Below are positions 23,993 through 24,285 of a stretch of DNA of 24,285 bases, piece by piece. The stretch comes from Deltaproteobacteria bacterium UBA1386. Its GTDB lineage: Bacteria > Desulfobacterota > Syntrophorhabdia > Syntrophorhabdales > Syntrophorhabdaceae. Under the pieces are notes generated by a model that was not told where the DNA came from, searched no databases, and saw nothing but the letters and a program-made list of their open reading frames with translations. The stretch covers positions 1-24,285 of the forward strand of contig DBQU01000021.1 of assembly GCA_002305765.1 (NCBI GenBank). The letters run 5' to 3'. A program made the translations under genes and the position numbers. The stretch's first letter is position 1, and the number at the start of each line of letters is the position of its first letter.

Positions 23993-24136
23993 GATAAAAA
24001 AGAATAGTTCTGCCCGCTCCGGTATCCTGTTGCGAATGCGATCGCTCCACCATTAAGGTACGTGGTCATGTCTTTCGCTTCTCACATTCAACAGTCTGCT
24101 GACAAGGTGATTTCTGAAGGCGGTTCGTGCTCTCTT

Positions 24137-24217
24137 GTCATTCCGGCGAAGGCCTTAAATCCAGGAAAAACGAGGGGTTAGAGAAACCTCTGGATTTAAG
24201 GCCTTCGCCGGAATGAC
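24137..24217. repeat. REPIN/MITE-like palindrome
   Basis: Two 27-nt arms, 24137-24163 and 24191-24217, are perfect reverse complements (the left arm begins GTCATTCCGGCGAAGGCC). The 27-nt loop contains a smaller GAGG/CCTC stem. GTCATTCC...GGAATGAC-type ends are familiar from widespread bacterial REP-like palindromes. It lies in non-coding DNA downstream of the Hdr operon; I see no gene or promoter in the rest of 23993-24285. Confidence 0.85.
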
Positions 24218-24226
24218 GTAGAAAAT

Positions 24227-24284
24227 GGGTTTACCAACAGCCTGTCAAGCGGTTTAAGCGGCTCAACAGCCTGTTGATAAACCC
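24227..24284. repeat. Inverted repeat enclosing a reversed GCTTGAA array
   Basis: GGGTTTACCAACAG (24227-24240) is partly mirrored by CTGTTGATAAACCC at the window end, and AACAGCCTGT occurs twice. Between them lies the reversed 9-nt array TCAAGCGGTTTAAGCGG (24245-24261), the inverted partner of the array at 23967. The structure may continue beyond the window. Confidence 0.6.
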
Positions 24285-24285
24285 C

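Noticed and set aside
24021..24033. Sigma-54-like GGTATCCTGTTGC near the window end
   Set aside because: Spacing between GG and GC is 9 nt, and no gene follows within the window.

Overview
The window is GC-rich and carries a mix of genes typical of anaerobic, possibly syntrophic, deltaproteobacterium-like bacteria (Syntrophorhabdus/Syntrophales-type). The signs are a TRAP carboxylate transporter, an acyl-CoA ligase and acyl-CoA dehydrogenase, EtfAB, and a very large heterodisulfide-reductase (Hdr) type electron-transfer locus. The taxonomic assignment is inference from gene content; no rRNA or tRNA gene is present.

Layout. (1) 81-2357, minus strand: a small PAAR-like (DUF4150-type) protein followed immediately by a 623-aa glycosyltransferase/radical SAM fusion. 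(2) 2788-5609, plus strand: a PAS histidine kinase and an NtrC-family sigma-54 activator. (3) 5931-8799: a TRAP transporter (DctP, DctQ, DctM). (4) 9253-12029: acyl-CoA synthetase and acyl-CoA dehydrogenase. (5) 12425-23965: ten tightly packed genes. They are an HdrD-like Fe-S protein, EtfB, EtfA, an HdrA with a GltD/NfnB-like module inserted in its middle, a second HdrA, MvhD, an FrhB-like Fe-S flavoprotein, HdrC, HdrB, and a third HdrA-like protein. (6) 23966-24285: non-coding, with a palindromic REPIN/MITE-like element nested between inverted repeat arrays.

Main observation. All four plus-strand transcription units (2, 3, 4, 5) are preceded by a sequence with the invariant GG-N10-GC spacing and a near-consensus TGGYAY-N5-TTGCW sigma-54 promoter (2711, 5874, 9184, 12337). 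The window also encodes a sigma-54 activator and its likely sensor. TGCACA-type repeats upstream of two of the promoters are candidate activator sites, and IHF-like sites lie about 90-110 bp upstream of two. The simplest reading is one self-regulated catabolic island: sense a carboxylate, import it (TRAP), activate it (ligase), dehydrogenate it (acyl-CoA dehydrogenase), pass electrons to EtfAB, and re-oxidise EtfAB through a soluble Etf-Hdr assembly. No hydrogenase or formate dehydrogenase catalytic subunit is present, so the final acceptor is open; the FrhB-like protein and the NAD(P)H-type module inside HdrA are the candidate exchange points.

The gaps between transcription units carry arrays of a 9-nt unit close to CCGCTTGAA. 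Three sites carry inverted pairs of arrays, and two of these end in a GC-rich perfect palindrome.
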